A DNA stretch of 14,305 bases from an uncultured Lachnospiraceae bacterium. GTDB lineage: Bacteria > Bacillota > Clostridia > Lachnospirales > Lachnospiraceae. Of the stretch, positions 13,592 to 14,305 are shown piece by piece. The notes beneath the pieces were generated by a model. The model was not told where the DNA came from, ran no database searches, and was given only the letters and a program-made list of their open reading frames with translations. A program made the translations under genes and the position numbers. The stretch's first letter is position 1. Every line of letters starts with the position of its first letter. Where the stretch lies: the NCBI GenBank assembly GCA_910588865.1, contig CAJUSJ010000101.1, positions 1 through 14,305 of the forward strand, read 5' to 3'.

Positions 13592-13632
13592 GAAAGCAGC
13601 AACCAGACATCGGGTCATACAGGGAGGTAAAA

Positions 13633-14305
13633 ATGGTTTTTCAGTTAATCAAACCCGAAAAAGCGGCAGAATTATTTAAAGATTGGCAGGAGACCCTGAT
13701 CTGGTCATGTCTTCAGGGAGTCATGGGAAAGGTCTATGGAGATTCCCCCGAAAATCCTGTCTCCGCCATGGCGCTGCTGGGGGATTTCTGCTTTTTTGCC
13801 GGAAAGCCCACCAGGGAAATGATATTAAATGTACAGGCGGCATCCATGGGGGATTTTACAATCCTGGTGCCCCAAAACCAGGGCTGGGCACAGATGATCG
13901 AATCATGCTGTCAAAAACACGCGAAAAAAGTTACGCGGTATGCCATAAAAAAGGAACCCCATGTGTTTGACAAGGAAAAACTGCGGTCCATGGTGGAACG
14001 TCTGCCCCAGGGGTATGTCCTGACCATGATAGACGAACCCCTGTTTTGGCGTTGCCGGGAAATCCACTGGTGCCGCGACTGGGTATCTCAGTATGAAGAT
14101 TACCAGACATTTCAGAAATACGGGCTGGGAGCGGTGATTCTCAAAGACGGGGAGCCTGTGTCCGGAGCCTCCTCCTATTCCGGCTACAAGGGAGGCATAG
14201 AGGTGGAGATCGATACCAGGGAAGACTATCGAAGAAAAGGCCTTGCCCGGGTCTGCGGGGCAAAGCTGATTCTGGAATGTCTGGACCGGGGCTGGTATCC
14301 CAGCT
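13633..14305 (+). CDS. GNAT acetyltransferase, ZmaR-like (partial at window end)
   Basis: The frame opens at ATG 13633 after AGGGAGGT and runs off the window after 224 complete codons without a stop. The N-terminal half (GVMGKVYGDSPENPVSAMAL 29-48, LLGDFCFFAGKP 48-59) is typical of the GNAT_acetyltran group that includes the zwittermicin A resistance protein ZmaR. The C-terminal GNAT core has a strand GLGAVILKDGEPVSGASSYS (164-183), then VEIDTREDYRRKGLA (191-205), the acetyl-CoA pyrophosphate-binding (Q/R)xxGxA loop. Such enzymes transfer acetyl from acetyl-CoA to an amine; the substrate here is unknown. About 20-50 residues are probably missing beyond the edge. Antibiotic resistance should not be assumed from this similarity. 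Confidence -1.
   Translation, partial: MVFQLIKPEKAAELFKDWQETLIWSCLQGVMGKVYGDSPENPVSAMALLGDFCFFAGKPTREMILNVQAASMGDFTILVPQNQGWAQMIESCCQKHAKKVTRYAIKKEPHVFDKEKLRSMVERLPQGYVLTMIDEPLFWRCREIHWCRDWVSQYEDYQTFQKYGLGAVILKDGEPVSGASSYSGYKGGIEVEIDTREDYRRKGLARVCGAKLILECLDRGWYPS

Overview
The window looks like chromosomal DNA from an anaerobic, low-to-moderate GC Firmicute, most likely a gut Clostridia/Lachnospiraceae member. The basis is the strong AGGAGG-type ribosome binding sites, consensus sigma-A promoters, an AgrA/AgrC-like two-component pair, WYL regulators, Uma2 and Rpn-type nuclease genes, and a coiled-coil protein of a kind I associate with that group. The genus assignment is inference; no rRNA or tRNA gene is present to anchor it. 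I see no phage module, intact insertion sequence or CRISPR array. It reads as a patchwork of small accessory operons with an area of gene decay in the middle.

Left part (1-4582): a truncated metallo-beta-lactamase-fold gene on the minus strand diverges from a MATE efflux pump. The pump promoter is packed with copies of the heptamer TATAGTA/TACTATA. A perfect consensus promoter (TTGACA, 17 bp, TATAAT) begins at the last codons of the pump gene and carries an inverted repeat around its -10. It drives a TetR regulator followed by a nucleoside phosphorylase and a Gfo/Idh/MocA dehydrogenase. The TetR probably represses its own operon.

Middle (4583-6887): decaying DNA. It holds an in-frame coding tail after the dehydrogenase stop, a MATE pseudogene on the minus strand that must be read in three frames, a block of nested inverted repeats, the C-terminal remnant of an Rpn-like nuclease protein, and then one intact gene. 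That gene encodes a Uma2-family PD-(D/E)XK protein on the minus strand, with its own promoter and a clear intrinsic terminator. About 500 bases upstream of it hold no supportable gene.

Right part (6879-14305, all plus strand): a leader with a duplicated 20-base motif precedes a YafY/WYL regulator, a YciI-like protein and a GyrI-like ligand-binding protein, probably one sensing operon. Next comes a LytTR response regulator overlapping its GHKL histidine kinase by 4 bases, with a candidate LytTR direct repeat upstream. A 161-residue coiled-coil protein of unknown function ends at an intrinsic terminator. A complete metallo-beta-lactamase-fold hydrolase, an alpha/beta hydrolase and a ZmaR-type GNAT acetyltransferase cut by the window edge complete the region.

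I found no single spectacular new system. The most interesting items are the TATAGTA operator array, the TetR promoter/operator embedded at the pump stop codon, the duplicated leader motif of the WYL operon, and the AgrCA-like pair that lacks a visible AgrB or signal peptide gene.
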